A stretch of DNA of 64,000 bases from Ephydatia muelleri (GCA_013339895.1 JABACO010000002.1:9383077-9447076), one strand, 5' to 3'. Shown: positions 48,791 to 59,428, counted from the first letter of the stretch. The notes: generated by a model from the sequence alone, not told the origin. Translations and numbers: made by a program.

Positions 48791-49631
48791 TCAGAATGTA
48801 CATGTAGGATGCAAAATGATCTCTAGAACACAACGTTCTGAGTTTAGTGATATGAATTGCATTTATTAGTGATGCAGTTTCCATACTTGACGAAATACGG
48901 CAGCAACATGGAATTATCTGACCCAAAACAATCAAACTTTTTTCCTGTTTCTTTCAATGTTAGTTATGAGTGTATGAAATTCAGAATTGTTGTTTTATAT
49001 TTATGAATATCACCACTTAGCATAGTTTGCAATTTGTTCTGCCTCACTTAAACCAAACATAGAAAGAAACATGGAATTCTGATAAGAGTTGAGAAGACAG
49101 AAGCGCATGTGTTAGCATATTTGTAATGAATCCATAGAATAGTTGGTGGAATATAACACTAAATGAAGTCATGTGCTCGTTTAGGTACTGGAATACCACA
49201 GATGTAAACAATGATTGTGATACCATCTAGCACACTTGCAGCATGCGTGAATATTGAACTCAAACTTTTTGTTGTGTGCTGTAAATGGCTTAGATGTTGT
49301 TCCCTCTATCCAAGGAGACTGACAAATGCAGAGAAACTCAACATTGTCTTTTTTAATTGAACAAAAGCTTTTTTATCATTCTGAGTCGTCAAAAAAATTT
49401 CTTGATCTGTCTTGAGAGCTTGTATCTCATGCATAAGCAAATGAGGCTTGTATCTTGCCTTTGTTAAATCTATAATTCCGTAATACGCGTAATAAAATAA
49501 TTGTACAGGATGTCTATGGAGGATTTCCAACAATCACTCACACTTTTGTGATGAAGTCTTCTAACTACGCTTGTAGACGTTTAAGTAATAGAGTGAATAC
49601 AATCGCATACTCTGTATACATTTTGTTCCGT

Positions 49632-49862
49632 CAGTGTACTGTGTGTGTGCAGTGTACTGTATGTGTGGAGTGTACTGTGTGTGTGCAGTGTACTGTATGT
49701 GTGCAGTGTACTGTGTGTGTGCAGTGTACTGTGTGTGTAATGTACTGTATGTATGCAGTATACTGCGTTCGTGCAGTGTACTGTGTGCTTGCAGTGTACT
49801 GTGCTTGTGCAGTGTACTGTATGTGTGCAGTGTACTGTGTTTTTGCAGTGTGCTGTGTATGT
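49632..49862. repeat. Minisatellite, unit TGTGTGCAGTGTACTG
   Basis: About 13 copies of a 16-17-bp unit with drift, ending 23 bp before the gypsy target duplication. Open frames giving VQCTVC repeats here are artefacts. Confidence 0.9.
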
Positions 49863-49889
49863 GTGTGTTCGATTGCTGCAAATAGATAA

Positions 49890-50011
49890 TATAATATAGT
49901 AAGTTCAGGAGCACATAAACGTACAACTCTGGCCTAAGGAACTGCACAATACTAGTCGCACACTGCGCATGCGCGCAGGCACTAAATAGGAATATACACA
50001 ACTATACTACA
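49890..50011 (-). repeat. 3' LTR of the gypsy element
   Basis: 122 bp, intact, with a central GCGCATGCGCGC palindrome-like core. It preserves the uninterrupted site (CACAATACTAG) that shows exactly where the MITE entered the other LTR. Confidence 0.92.
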
Positions 50012-50044
50012 CTCCCTCACACTAAAATGTCTGATTACAGTTCA

Positions 50045-50782
50045 TCAATAGCGGTCTGGTGGTCTACGTTGACGTTGAGGGTATCGATGAATCCCAGTTT
50101 CAGGTGCAGGTAGATGTTCATTTACTACAGGAGGTTCAGCCACTGGTTCAGGTAATATGGTGTTCTCCACTGCTGGATATTCAGCCACTCTTCCAGGATA
50201 CTGGTCATTCATATAGGGTTCATTTGTATCTTGCTCTGGAATATCCATTGCTGAGTCTGCCTGAATTGGTCCATCAGGTATTCCAAAGCTTTTCCCTTCC
50301 TCAGTGCCCTCTCGTAAGGTAGAATCCCCCTTATCCCTTATGTGGTCAACATGTCGCTGCCAATACTGGTTGGGTCCTACCTCCACCAGGTAGGTTAGTG
50401 GTCCTCTCCGTTCTGAAATCACTCCGGAAACCCACTTAGGACCGTTGAGTAGATTCCGAACCATTACATTTTGACCCACCACAAATTCTCTTCCTCTTGC
50501 ATGTTTATCATGAATTAGTTTCTGATGAGCTTGTTGATCTAAAACCATCCGTTGCAGGTCTGGCTTCAGCATGTCCAACCGGGTTCGCATTGATCGTTTC
50601 AAAAACAATTCACAAGGAGCAACATCAGTAGTCGTGTGTGGAGAGCTGCGATATTTCAACAGAAATTGACAAAGCCGATACTTCAAGTCACACCCTTCCC
50701 GGTCTCCAGCCAACATTGCCTTTTTGAATGTTTGGATGATCTTTCTGCCAATCCATTGGATGAAGGGTGGTAAGGAGCACAT
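50045..50782 (-). pseudogene. Gypsy integrase C-terminal part
   Basis: The 245-codon frame continues the integrase after a frame change near 50720. It covers LKYRSSPHTTTDVAPCELFL (typical post-catalytic segment), NVMVRNLLNGPKWVSGVISE (the GPF/Y-like SH3-fold region) and a Pro/Glu-rich tail ending RYPQRQRRPPDRY, the usual end of such polyproteins. The frame is clean for over 240 codons, so decay of this part is recent. Confidence 0.85.
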
Positions 50783-51189
50783 TGGATATGTTTGATACCA
50801 TTGTTTCTCATGAATGTTTCAAACTCTGCAGAGACAAATTGTGGTCCATTGTCTGATACTACTTGTTCTGGAAGGCCATATGAAGAGAACAACTCTCGTA
50901 ATACTTCTATTGTCCTTTGTGATGTTGTGGATTGCATCATTTTCACTTCAGGCCATTTTGAATGTGCATCTATGACGACCAGGAACATATGGCTCTTGAA
51001 TGGTCCTGCGAAGTCAATATGCACCATCTTCCATGGTTGGGTAGGCCAAATCCAGGGATGGAGTGGGGCCACAGGAGGATTGTTCTTCACTTCTTGACAA
51101 CTGAGGCAACTCTTGGCTTTCTCTTCCAAACATTTGTCAAGCCCTGGCCACCATAAATAACTTCTTGCAAGTGCCTTCATTCTTCCCAT
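50683..51189 (-). pseudogene. Gypsy integrase core
   Basis: It has ALARSYLWWPGLDK and CLSCQ (second half of the HHCC finger; the HH half is deleted), then the catalytic triad in MVHIDFAGPF, VVSDNGPQFVSAEFE and SSNGLAERS, with the D-D-35-E arrangement. The start is fused out of frame to RNase H by the deletion at about 51185. The frame change near 50720 moves into the next open frame. Confidence 0.88.
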
Positions 51190-52385
51190 CTCTGTAACCG
51201 CGCTGCAGCCAATGGGGGTACACCGGTCTTTGGGCCTAGAATTGTCGTCAAAGGCTTATGATCTGTAAGCAGTGTGAACCGACGCCCATAAAGGTACTCG
51301 TGAAACTTCTTAACCCCAAATATGAGAGAGAGTGCCTCTTTTTCTAGCTGGGCATAGTTCCGTTCACTAGCATTTAAAGTTCGTGATGCGAAAGCGATAG
51401 GCCGTTCACTTCCATCAGGCAGTGTGTGAGAAATTACAGCCCCAATGCCATACGCAGAAGCATCTCCAGCCAACTTAATGGGTAAGGTAGGATCATAATG
51501 TACTAACACATTGGGTGATGTCAGACACTGTTTAGCTTGCTTAAATGCCTGCTCACGCTGATCAGTCCATTTCCACTGAACATCCTTTCTGAGCAGCTCA
51601 TTAAGAGGATTAAGAAGTGTTGCCAGGTTTGGAATGAATTTTGAGTAATAATTTATCATCCCCAAAAATGACCGAAGTTGAGGCACACTACTGGGTACTG
51701 GGGCCATCAAAACGGCGTCTAACTTCTCTCCAGTAGCATGGATTCCATTGGCATCAATCCTGTGACCCAGATATTGCACAGATGTAGTAAGAAAACAACA
51801 TTTTTCTTTGTTCACTCTCAACCCTTCATTCTGTAAACGCTTCAGCACCTCCTCTACGGTAGCGAGATGTTCCTCTTTGTTCTTTCCTACTATCAATGTG
51901 TCATCTAAGTAGCATAACACCCCCGACATTCCTTGAAGAATTGTATCCATGGCTCGTTGAAAAATTGCAGGAGCTGAAGCAATTCCAAATGGTAAGCGTG
52001 TGTACCGGTAAAGCCCACGATGTGTGTTAATGGCAACAAATTGCCGAGATACCTCATCAAGCTCCATCTGTGTATAGGCTTGAGCTAAATCCAGTTTGGT
52101 AAACCACTTGCCACCTGAAAGAGCAGCAAACAAATCACTGGGCTTAGGCAGAGGATACTGGTCTACCATCAATGCCTGATTTATGGACACTTTATAATCA
52201 CCACACAGTCGCACTGTACCATTCTTCTTAGGTACGACTACTACAGGAGCTGCCCACTCACAATGTGTTACTTTTTCAATGACGCCAGCCTCCTCAAATC
52301 GATCTAGTTCCCTCTCCACTGCTTCCTTTAGAGCAAAAGGGACAGGCCTTGGTCGATGAAATTTCGGCTGTACATCTGGTAGCAA
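51177..52385 (-). pseudogene. Gypsy reverse transcriptase and RNase H
   Basis: A 402-codon clean frame. The RT shows KVTHCEWAAPVVVVPKKNGT, LDLAQAYTQMELDE, LPFGIASAPAIFQ and the catalytic GVLCYLDDTLIVG (YLDD). RNase H shows KLAGDASAYGIGAVI, EKEALSLIFGVKKFHEYLYG and LLTDHKPLTTI. It ends RLQRWEE, directly abutting integrase sequence, where about 150 residues normally intervene. Upstream, 52386-52453 has stops in every useful frame between protease and RT. Confidence 0.93.
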
Positions 52386-52453
52386 CTTCAGGTAGCTTTG
52401 AAATGCCTCATCTTGCCTAGATCATTGCGAAACAAGTCACTGTATCGTTGAAT

Positions 52454-52897
52454 TTAGCTTTCTACAGGAGAACCCAGCACCTGACTGGGCACTTGGTGAA
52501 TTGCCAAGCGTGAATCCCGACACAGTGTCTTCCAATCTATCTCCATCCGACGTATCCACTCTCTGCCCATCAAACTTGGCCCCTCTCCCTTAACCACAAT
52601 TAGTCTAAGTTTCAGTGGCTGTCCTTTATATTGCACTTCAACATCAGCTTCTCCTAACACAACCAAAGGTTCTGCAGAATATGTTCTCAAAAATACTCGG
52701 GACTTTTTCAATGTAACAGAACGCAGACCTCTATACGTGCACTCTGATACAATTGACACTGCTGCCCCAGTATCTACTTCCATTCGTATCCAGGAACCAT
52801 TAATACAAACCTTAGCCACCATTGCTGGAGAATGACTCTTCCCAACACAAGATATCACATAATATTGCTCAACCCCTGGGTCCTCCTCTGCACCCAC
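52454..52897 (-). pseudogene. Gypsy aspartic protease region
   Basis: The 147-codon frame includes IRMEVDTGAAVSIVSE with the DTGA active site, and SLMGREWIRRMEIDW, the usual segment after the protease. It is in the same frame as the nucleocapsid frame and is separated from it by a single TAA at 52901-52903. Whether that stop is a decay mutation or a read-through signal cannot be told from one copy. Confidence 0.85.
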
Positions 52898-52900
52898 CCA

Positions 52901-53607
52901 TTAAGCCTGGCTTCTATTCTTACATACCCGAGCTATATGCCCTTTCTCACCGCATTTGTGACAAGTATAATCCTTCAACCGGCATTGATCTGGAGGATGA
53001 TTTCTTCGTCCACAATGAGTGCATTGCTCTCTTGTATCCTTTTCAGAAAGCCTAGTTCTTGATAGTTTATGAACGCCTATGTTAGGGTCCTTAAATTGCT
53101 TAGCCTGTACTCTGCTGCTTCCTGTGCCTTGGCTAATTCTAAGGCACCAGCGAATGTAAGCTTTGCCTCTGTCAGTAATCTCCTTTGTATGGCCTCGTTC
53201 TGTAATCCACACACCAAGCGATCCCGCAAAGCTTCGTCAAGAAAGTCTCCAAATTGGCAGTTTCTCGCTAGACGTCGTAGCTCTGCCACAAAATCCGCTA
53301 CACTTTCCCCTACCAATTGACTACGGCGGTAAAAACTAAACCGCTCAGCAATAACAATAAGTTTCGGCTCAAAATGGCGTATTAACACCTCTGTCACTTC
53401 GCTGAACTTCTTCTCTTGTGGCCTAGAAGGCGCCAGAAGATTCCTCAGCACCCCGTACGTCTTGGGTCCAATTACGCTAAGTAGTATCGCTAGCTTTTTG
53501 TCCTCACCGATACCATTAGCAGAGAAATACAGTTCCACACGCTCGAGATAAGCAGTGATAGGTTCCAGGTCCGTATCGAACTCCTGAAGATGGCCGAATT
53601 TCGCCAT
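52901..53607 (-). pseudogene. Gypsy gag (capsid and nucleocapsid), frame-shifted
   Basis: Capsid starts at ATG 53607 (MAKFGHLQEFDTDLEPITAY) and runs in one frame to about 53080. It includes ELYFSANGIGEDKKLAILLS, VADFVAELRRLARNC and LRDRLVCGLQNEAIQRRLLT, typical for Ty3/gypsy capsids. The nucleocapsid is in another frame and has two CCHC knuckles, CTHCGRRNHPPDQC and CHKCGEKGHIARVC. The ATG lies at the edge of the primer binding site, leaving almost no leader. Confidence 0.88.
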
Positions 53608-53623
53608 CCCACCCTCGTCGCCA
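53607..53623 (-). promoter_or_regulatory. Primer binding site, tRNA-Ser-like
   Basis: On minus the sequence TGGCGACGAGGGTGGGA lies one base inside the 5' LTR. It equals the complement of the 3' end of animal tRNA-Ser(GCT) at 16 of 17 positions (from memory of the tRNA). Confidence 0.8.
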
Positions 53624-53833
53624 GTATAATATAGTAAGTTCAGGAGCACATAAATGTACAACTCTGGCCTAAGGAACTGCACAATGGGCTATTCCATTAT
53701 TTAACCGTACACCCCTACAGATGACAATAATTGCAAACGTATACCCCCGGGACAATTTATAAAAACACCCCTGTACAAGCTTGTATTATACCTCTACCCC
53801 CCAGGACAGACTTGTAAATGCCCCCTGGACAAG

Positions 53834-54352
53834 CAGTGGCGGATACAGGGGGGGGGGGTTCCGGGGGTCGTAACCCCCCCCTCAGGCCAAGCATGAATAT
53901 CATTATTATGCCACGTGTTTATGAATATCATTATTGTACCCCACGTGTCTTATTATCTGCTGCGATGAAACGGTCAACGTCAAATTCCCTAGTCTCGTAC
54001 CCAGACCCAGATTCCCAACAGCTGCGGGTGGATTACATCACCGCTCCACTCCACGTAGCGGTGATGCAGCTGTTGGGAATCTGGTCTGGGTACGAGACCA
54101 ATATTTCCCTAGTAAACGAGTGAGAGGTGAGTTCAGCTGCTGTTCGCTTGTACAATTGTAAATGTTGCTTTCGTCTCGATCACCTAACGGATGCGCCTTG
54201 GTACGATAACCTTTTCTTGGGCACACTGACGGCAGAGTCTATGAGAGGGCCAGTCAGTAAAAAATTTTCGCGCGCTTCGCGCGCGCCCCTCCCCTTCATC
54301 AATTATTCATGTCGGACCCCCCCCCCTCACCAAAATCCTGCATCCGCCCCTG
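53834..54352. mobile_element. hAT-type MITE inside MITE A
   Basis: The ends CAGTGGCGGATACAGGGGG and, inverted, CAGGGGCGGATGCAGGATTT are hAT-like. The 8-bp flanks TGGACAAG and ATGTCAAG match at 5 of 8. Host motif CCTGGACAAG|CTTCT is restored when the element is removed, as in the paralogous motif at 54413-54426. Includes a GC palindrome near 54267-54287. Confidence 0.75.
53992..54098. mobile_element. 107-bp palindromic MITE (family B-type ends)
   Basis: GTCTCGTACCCAGACC at 53992 pairs with its complement ending 54098. CAGATTCCCAACAGCTGC pairs inside, as does ATCACCGCT/AGCGGTGAT, with a short loop. It lies within the hAT-type MITE. TTCCCTAG flanks it on both sides (53985-53992 region and about 54105-54112), a possible duplication. 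Confidence 0.82.
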
Positions 54353-54954
54353 ATGTCAAGCTTCTGTTTTGCCCCACCCCCCTGGACAATCTTCTATGTT
54401 GTTCCACTCCCCCCTGGACAAGCTTCTATTATGCCTTCTAACCCCCCGGGACAGGGATTTAAATGACCACCCCCTGGGACATATTCCATATACCCCCCTG
54501 GACACCATTTATTGTCATCTGTAGGGGTGTATAATTAAATAATGGAATAGCCCAATACTAGTCGCACACTGCGCATGCGCGCAGGCACTAAATAGGAATA
54601 TAGACAACTATACTACAGATAAGCGATCCGTTTCTCCGTTGTCCCTCTAGACGCGTGTTATGTTTTCTTAATGATTTCATCAAATCCTCAATCCATCCTA
54701 TATATATGGAACCTTGCTGATGCAGGTTTCGATAAATGTCCCAGTAGGAGTGTTTTTTTCCCTCCCAGTGTTTCTGTATAAAAAAACTGCATCCATGATA
54801 TCGCAAATCTGAGTATAGGGCCACGAACGCATATCTCTGCCCAGACATCTCTGCCCAGACATGAACTTTGAAGAGTGCTTCGCTCTGCAAGTATTTTCAA
54901 ACAAAATTAATTCAATCATATGTTATAATAATGCTTTCTTCCCAGAGCTTTTGC

Positions 54955-55620
54955 CGTGAGTCGGGAGTCCCCTGGGCCCAATACTTTCTGCCTTAGTCCT
55001 CCATAATCTGGTGACAGCAGATGAAAATTGCTTCCAACACCTTGACATGTAGACGCTTGATATCCTGACGATGGGCCGGAGATCAGCAGTGTTAAGAGCT
55101 TTGCCCCTTATTGGGGAGCTGGGTCCATACTTGGCAACTTTCCAAAGTGTGAACTATTCAGTAGAGGAGGTAGCTCACTATTTCCATTAATGGTGAAGGC
55201 ATCCCTCCTCCCTAACTTGGACATTCTAGGAGTCCCAATTGGAGGCTGTGCATTGTTTTTGTTACATTGCAAGAGAAGTGTGCATTTTCTAAGATCTTGC
55301 TAGAGCCTCTTAATTGTTCAATCTCTCTGCCATTGACCTCCATGGGGTCTTTTCAATTCTTCACATATACGCGGGAGTTACTGTAAAATAGTACACCTAG
55401 CCAAAGCCACATACCCTATAGCCATTGTGCAGACTTCCGTAAATTCTCCGATGCAGATATAAGACTTTGTTTTAATTCCTGCATGGCAGTTGATGTTCCT
55501 GATCTAAATTGGCAGCAAGCATAACTCAGTCCAGATTTCGGTGGATTAGGCCTTCGCTCGCTTGCTCTTTACTGCCCACGCAGCTGAAATTAGGAAGCAT
55601 TCAATGCATTGTGGAAAACA
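54955..55620 (+). pseudogene. LINE reverse transcriptase relic
   Basis: Frame-broken RT palm: LGPILSALVLHNLV after a GVPW/GSP segment, a YPDDG in place of Y(A/V/L)DDG, then SKCELFSRGGSSLFPLMVKA and LLPNLDILGVPIGGC. Further on come DVPDLNWQQA and LSPDFGGLGLRSLALYC. Several stops and shifts are present. It probably belongs to the same LINE group as the C-terminal relics in this window. Confidence 0.7.
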
Positions 55621-56097
55621 GATTGAATGCATCATTTAGGTCAAGCTGTGCCCACGACTGATAGTATTATCTCTATTCCTCAGCCAATTGACGGTTGATA
55701 CATGTGTGGCCTAACTGAAGCATAAAGGGTTCGAATTTTTAGATTCATGTAACTACATGTAGATGACAAATTTTAATACTGTCGTATACTCTCATGTCTT
55801 ATATCCTACAATTCACCTTTAAGTTAGCCGGGCTGTCATTAAAAAAATATATTGCAATGTGTCCAACAGAATGTGCAACTGTGCTGTCACCTTTATCAGA
55901 TATTTCAGAGATGCAATTCTCACTAGATAGCCCTATCCGTGCACATTGCATTGAGAATAGGCATGCACGGGTTTCTAATGTGTATTATTTGTATCACACG
56001 ATTGCGTGATCTGCGACCAGACTTCCCGCCACATGTGGTGTTAGTGTTGCACCTTAATGAAATGCATTGCCATCTCAGCATGGTCCTGATGAGGCAA

Positions 56098-56305
56098 AAT
56101 GCCAGAGCCCTCCTTGCTCCATGGAACTCCTCCCCTTCACTGTACCATATGTGTATTTAAGGCATTAAGGAAAACAGATTGAAATACATTATCTCTTCTT
56201 ATATACTGCAGTGTCATCATGCATTTCTAAAAACATCCAATTGCGAAGTCAGCGTACTTACAATAAATAAAATTTATCTTAGTATCCATTAGCTAGAAAT
56301 GAAGT
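56098..56305 (+). repeat. Dispersed repeat pair F, copy 2
   Basis: Aligns with 12347-12555 over its whole length. 56306-56880 has no supported feature. Confidence 0.75.
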
Positions 56306-57104
56306 GAAGCCCACTAAAGAAGATGGCATTTCAGTTCTTGTGCACCAAGCTCTTCAAATCAACATCCTTCTTCATATCATGATCAGATACTACCAGGTCC
56401 CCCAATGCTTATTACCTCAAAGTTTGCCGCTTCCAATGAGGCTCCAAATGTGTCTGTAGCCAAAAAGGATAATGCAGCTTCAAACATTGGCTTTGAAGTA
56501 CAGTGTAGATAAACATTCTACATATTTGACAATACTCTCTCAAAGAAAGAGTTTCAATGTGAACTGCAATAGACTGTTATACCATAACAATGCACATGAT
56601 ACTGGTTTAGGTTCTATTACCACTGTGCCAATTAGATGTTTTCTGACCATGTAGAAGATTATAACAAGCGTACAACAAGCGTGTTTAGAGTGAATGCAAC
56701 ACGAACTATCTGTATAACTCCGCACATTTATGACGCATCGTGACGATCGCATATTCTTATTTATTTTTATTTTTATAATAGTAGGAAAAGAACATTAACA
56801 TTAATCAAATCAAAACGTATATGCAGGTACATGTAAATACAGTGCATGCACATGATCTGTAATGCCACCTATGGAACGCCAATCATGTCAATATTCGATC
56901 CTCCGAAATCGGCTGCTTTTATCGGTCGATCATTCAATTCTCGGCTACTTTCATCAATCGATCATACTAATGTAGGGTACTTTCATCAATCGATCATGCA
57001 TCGATCGGCTGCTTTCATTACTTTATGCAAATGAACTGTGCAGCAAGCCCATTGATGATAATCGATTGAAACATCGATTGCGCCATCGATTGAATCATCG
57101 ATCC

Positions 57105-57310
57105 CGTCCATCGATCGATCACATCAATCGATGTCATCGATCGATCCCATCGATCGATCACATCGATCGATCCCATCGATCGATCACATCGATCGATCAC
57201 ATCGATCGATGCCATCGATCGATCCCATCGATCGATCACATCGATCGATCCCATCGATCGATCACATCGATCGATCACATCGATCGATCACATCGATCGA
57301 TCCCATCGAC
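57105..57310. repeat. 13-bp satellite, unit CATCGATCGATC(A/C)
   Basis: About 16 copies, each with the self-complementary CGATCG core. The A/C variants alternate in a rough pattern. A degenerate lead-in begins near 56940 with AATCGATCAT-type strings. Repetitive Ile-Asp-Arg-Ser frames on both strands are artefacts. Confidence 0.95.
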
Positions 57311-58641
57311 CCATGTAAGTGCCAATGCAGTGTCCAGACCCATAATCTACCATACACTATTTGAATTTACCGTATAGTATAGACCTATACATTTGAAGCA
57401 TTCTCGAAAACCTAACATCAGTGCCATGCAAGTCAAGATGAACTTGGTATCCTAAGGTTTGCATTTTCCTTTGGTTTCTTAACAGGTTGGGAAGCACAGT
57501 AGATCATGCACGAGGAAGGATACTCTCGTACGCAGACCAGAATCTTCAGAAAACGATAACACTCAGTATTAGTCTGGCACAAGCATGTTAGTTGCTATAC
57601 AGTCTTTTGGTTGCAAAACTTGCCTCCCACCTTTTGCATTCTTTTAATTTTTCAGTTCTCTAATTCTTCACTTTCACCTTTCACCAAAGTCAGGTTTGAG
57701 TCGTTTGACCCTATTACTTTTATATTTCAGAGAAATGACGTATGGTAGATTTCGGAGTGGTCACATCAGAGGATGAACATAAAGGTGCAGCTATACACAT
57801 TAGAAGACTGTGGTTACCACATCCCCATGCATGCTTAGAGGTTAGAGGTCCCCATTCTCGTGATCGATTCTCTATCTCACAGTTTCAGTCCTCCTCCTCC
57901 TCCCCCCCATTCCCCCCCCCCCCCCCCCCCCCCCTTCCTGCATGCTTTCTGGCCAATTCCTATTTTCTCTTACACACACACATTGCATTACTTTACTGCA
58001 AGGAGTGCACTATAAATTTTTTTGGTTGAAATAACAAATGCTAGGTAGAGATAATAAGAAAAAATATAAACATTGAAGACCATTATGATTTTCAAAAATC
58101 ATAAACAACTATCATAACTACAGTTGCTAGTTGTATGTATTGTATATTGTTACATTGAATTTGCTTGTTTCAACAATGAAATTGACATAATTTTTGTACT
58201 GTTGAAATGACTTGTTTCAAATAAATTGGCACTACTAAAATTTTATATCGAGGTATAAAGTTAAAATAAGCTGTACTTTATTTAACAGGTTATTAATTAT
58301 TTCCATAACTATTAATACTATTAAAACAACATTTTAAACTATTACCTCCATTTAAGAAAAGGTTGCTTCAACAACAAAAAAATCTAGTGTGGTAACAAAT
58401 ATTAAATACACTCATCAATGTGGACTTGTCTCCGATTTGTAAATCCTACCCATTGTATGACTGGGCAGTATATAAGTGCATATTATTTATGCCATTACTT
58501 ATGATTGTGCAATGCATGTATAAATTATTATTATTACTATTATTACATGTATTTTGTTTGTCAGAGTTTTCAACCCATTTGCTCAATCCTATACCAATTC
58601 CTCCTTGTCAAAGTGCTATAGAAAACATGAACTGCATGGAT
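57311..58641. other. No supported gene; C run
   Basis: AT-rich with a C run at 57912-57934. No coding sequence is supported. Confidence 0.6.
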
Positions 58642-58926
58642 AAGTAGAATAATAGAATATGAAGAAAGAATAAGAGAGAATGAGCATGGATCTTTTTCAC
58701 CCCTGGTTTTCTCTACAGCTGGAGGTATGGGTCCAATAGCAACCACAGAGATTGGCATCATTAATTGCTGACAAGGACTATTCTACCACTCTTTTCTTGT
58801 TGCGGTGCAAGCTAAGGTTTTCTACTCCGCTCAGCAAACATGTGCCTTCGAGGAAGTAGATCGTTTCACTCCCACTCACAACACCATTCTATAGCCTTGG
58901 CTTGTGCAGAGGCTAAGGTCACCCAC
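58642..58926 (+). pseudogene. LINE C-terminal relic
   Basis: The frame reads EYEERIRENEHGSFSPLVFS then TAGGMGPIATTE and a stop. Another frame gives LLRSANMCLRGSRSFHSHS and IALACAEAKVTH then stop. It is the same module as 1475-1819 and 11159-11753 with a deletion and frame shifts. Confidence 0.7.
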
Positions 58927-58954
58927 TGAACTTTATTTTTTTACATGTTTTTAA

Positions 58955-59282
58955 TTTGATTTTTGGGTTTGTTATATTTCCTCTGTTGTATCCATATTGA
59001 TTTTTGGGTTTGTTATATTTCCTCTGTTGTATCCATTTTGATTTTTGGGTTTGTTATATTTCCTCTGTTGTATCCATATTGATTTTTGGGTTTGTTATAT
59101 TTCCTCTGTTGTATCCATATTGATTTTTGGGTTTGTTATATTTCCTCTGTTGTATCCATATTGATTTTTGGGTTTGTTATATTTCCTCTGTTGTATCCAT
59201 ATTGATTTTTGGGTTTGTTATATTTCCTCTGTTGTATCCATATTGATTTTTGGGTTTGTTATATTTCCTCTGTTGTATCCAT
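58955..59282. repeat. 41-bp tandem repeat, eight copies
   Basis: Eight head-to-tail units, each with TTGATTTTTGGGTTTG and CCTCTGTTGTATCCAT, almost identical (one A/T variant at the unit junction). It fills the gap between a LINE relic and the stop side of the integrase-core gene. The high identity means recent expansion. Confidence 0.96.
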
Positions 59283-59428
59283 ATATATTTATACAAAAAA
59301 ATAATGCTTGAATAATTCTATTTGGTCTAAACAAACTTATTTGGTCTAAATAAACTTTCAATAATGGTAGCACTGATAACTATTATAATAAGCAAAAGCA
59401 GCACAACACTTCATAGTAATGATGGGTA

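Larger units (their letters stand above)
53686..54553. mobile_element. MITE family A, long copy inside the LTR
   Basis: The termini GGGCTATTCCATTATTTAA and its complement are flanked by AAT (53683-53685, 54554-54556), a 3-bp target duplication proven by the empty site in the other LTR. If the terminal T/A is counted in the TIR the duplication shortens. The original body has repeated ccccctggaca-type motifs. 519 bp of the length is a further insertion. Confidence 0.88.
49890..54617 (-). mobile_element. Ty3/gypsy LTR retrotransposon, broken copy with nested insertions
   Basis: The element is bounded by the 5-bp target duplication GATAA (49885-49889 and 54618-54622). The LTRs are 122 bp, begin TG and end TA. 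The 3' LTR is 49890-50011. The 5' LTR is split into 53625-53685 and 54554-54617 by a MITE. The two LTRs differ at two bases (49920/53655 and 49997/54603), so the insertion is young. A purine tract (GTGAGGGAG on minus, 50012-50020) precedes the 3' LTR and a primer site follows the 5' LTR. Gene order is gag, protease, RT, RNase H, integrase. Reading is broken by frame changes, stops and an internal deletion, so it cannot be autonomous. The tRNA-Ser primer and short LTR suggest the Mag-like side of the group, which I cannot confirm. Confidence 0.93.
53625..54617 (-). repeat. 5' LTR of the gypsy element, interrupted
   Basis: The LTR pieces 53625-53685 and 54554-54617 rejoin to the intact 3' LTR sequence once the 868-bp MITE and one AAT duplicate are removed. 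Confidence 0.9.

Noticed and set aside
49548..50001. Cys-rich repetitive frame (VQCTVC) and its antisense partner
   Set aside because: The periodicity equals the 16-17-bp minisatellite; open in several frames because of the repeat.
50059..50322. Plus-strand frames across the gypsy element
   Set aside because: Antisense shadows of the integrase and other pol frames.
57018..57377. Ile-Asp-Arg-Ser repetitive frames on both strands
   Set aside because: Mirror translations of the 13-bp satellite.
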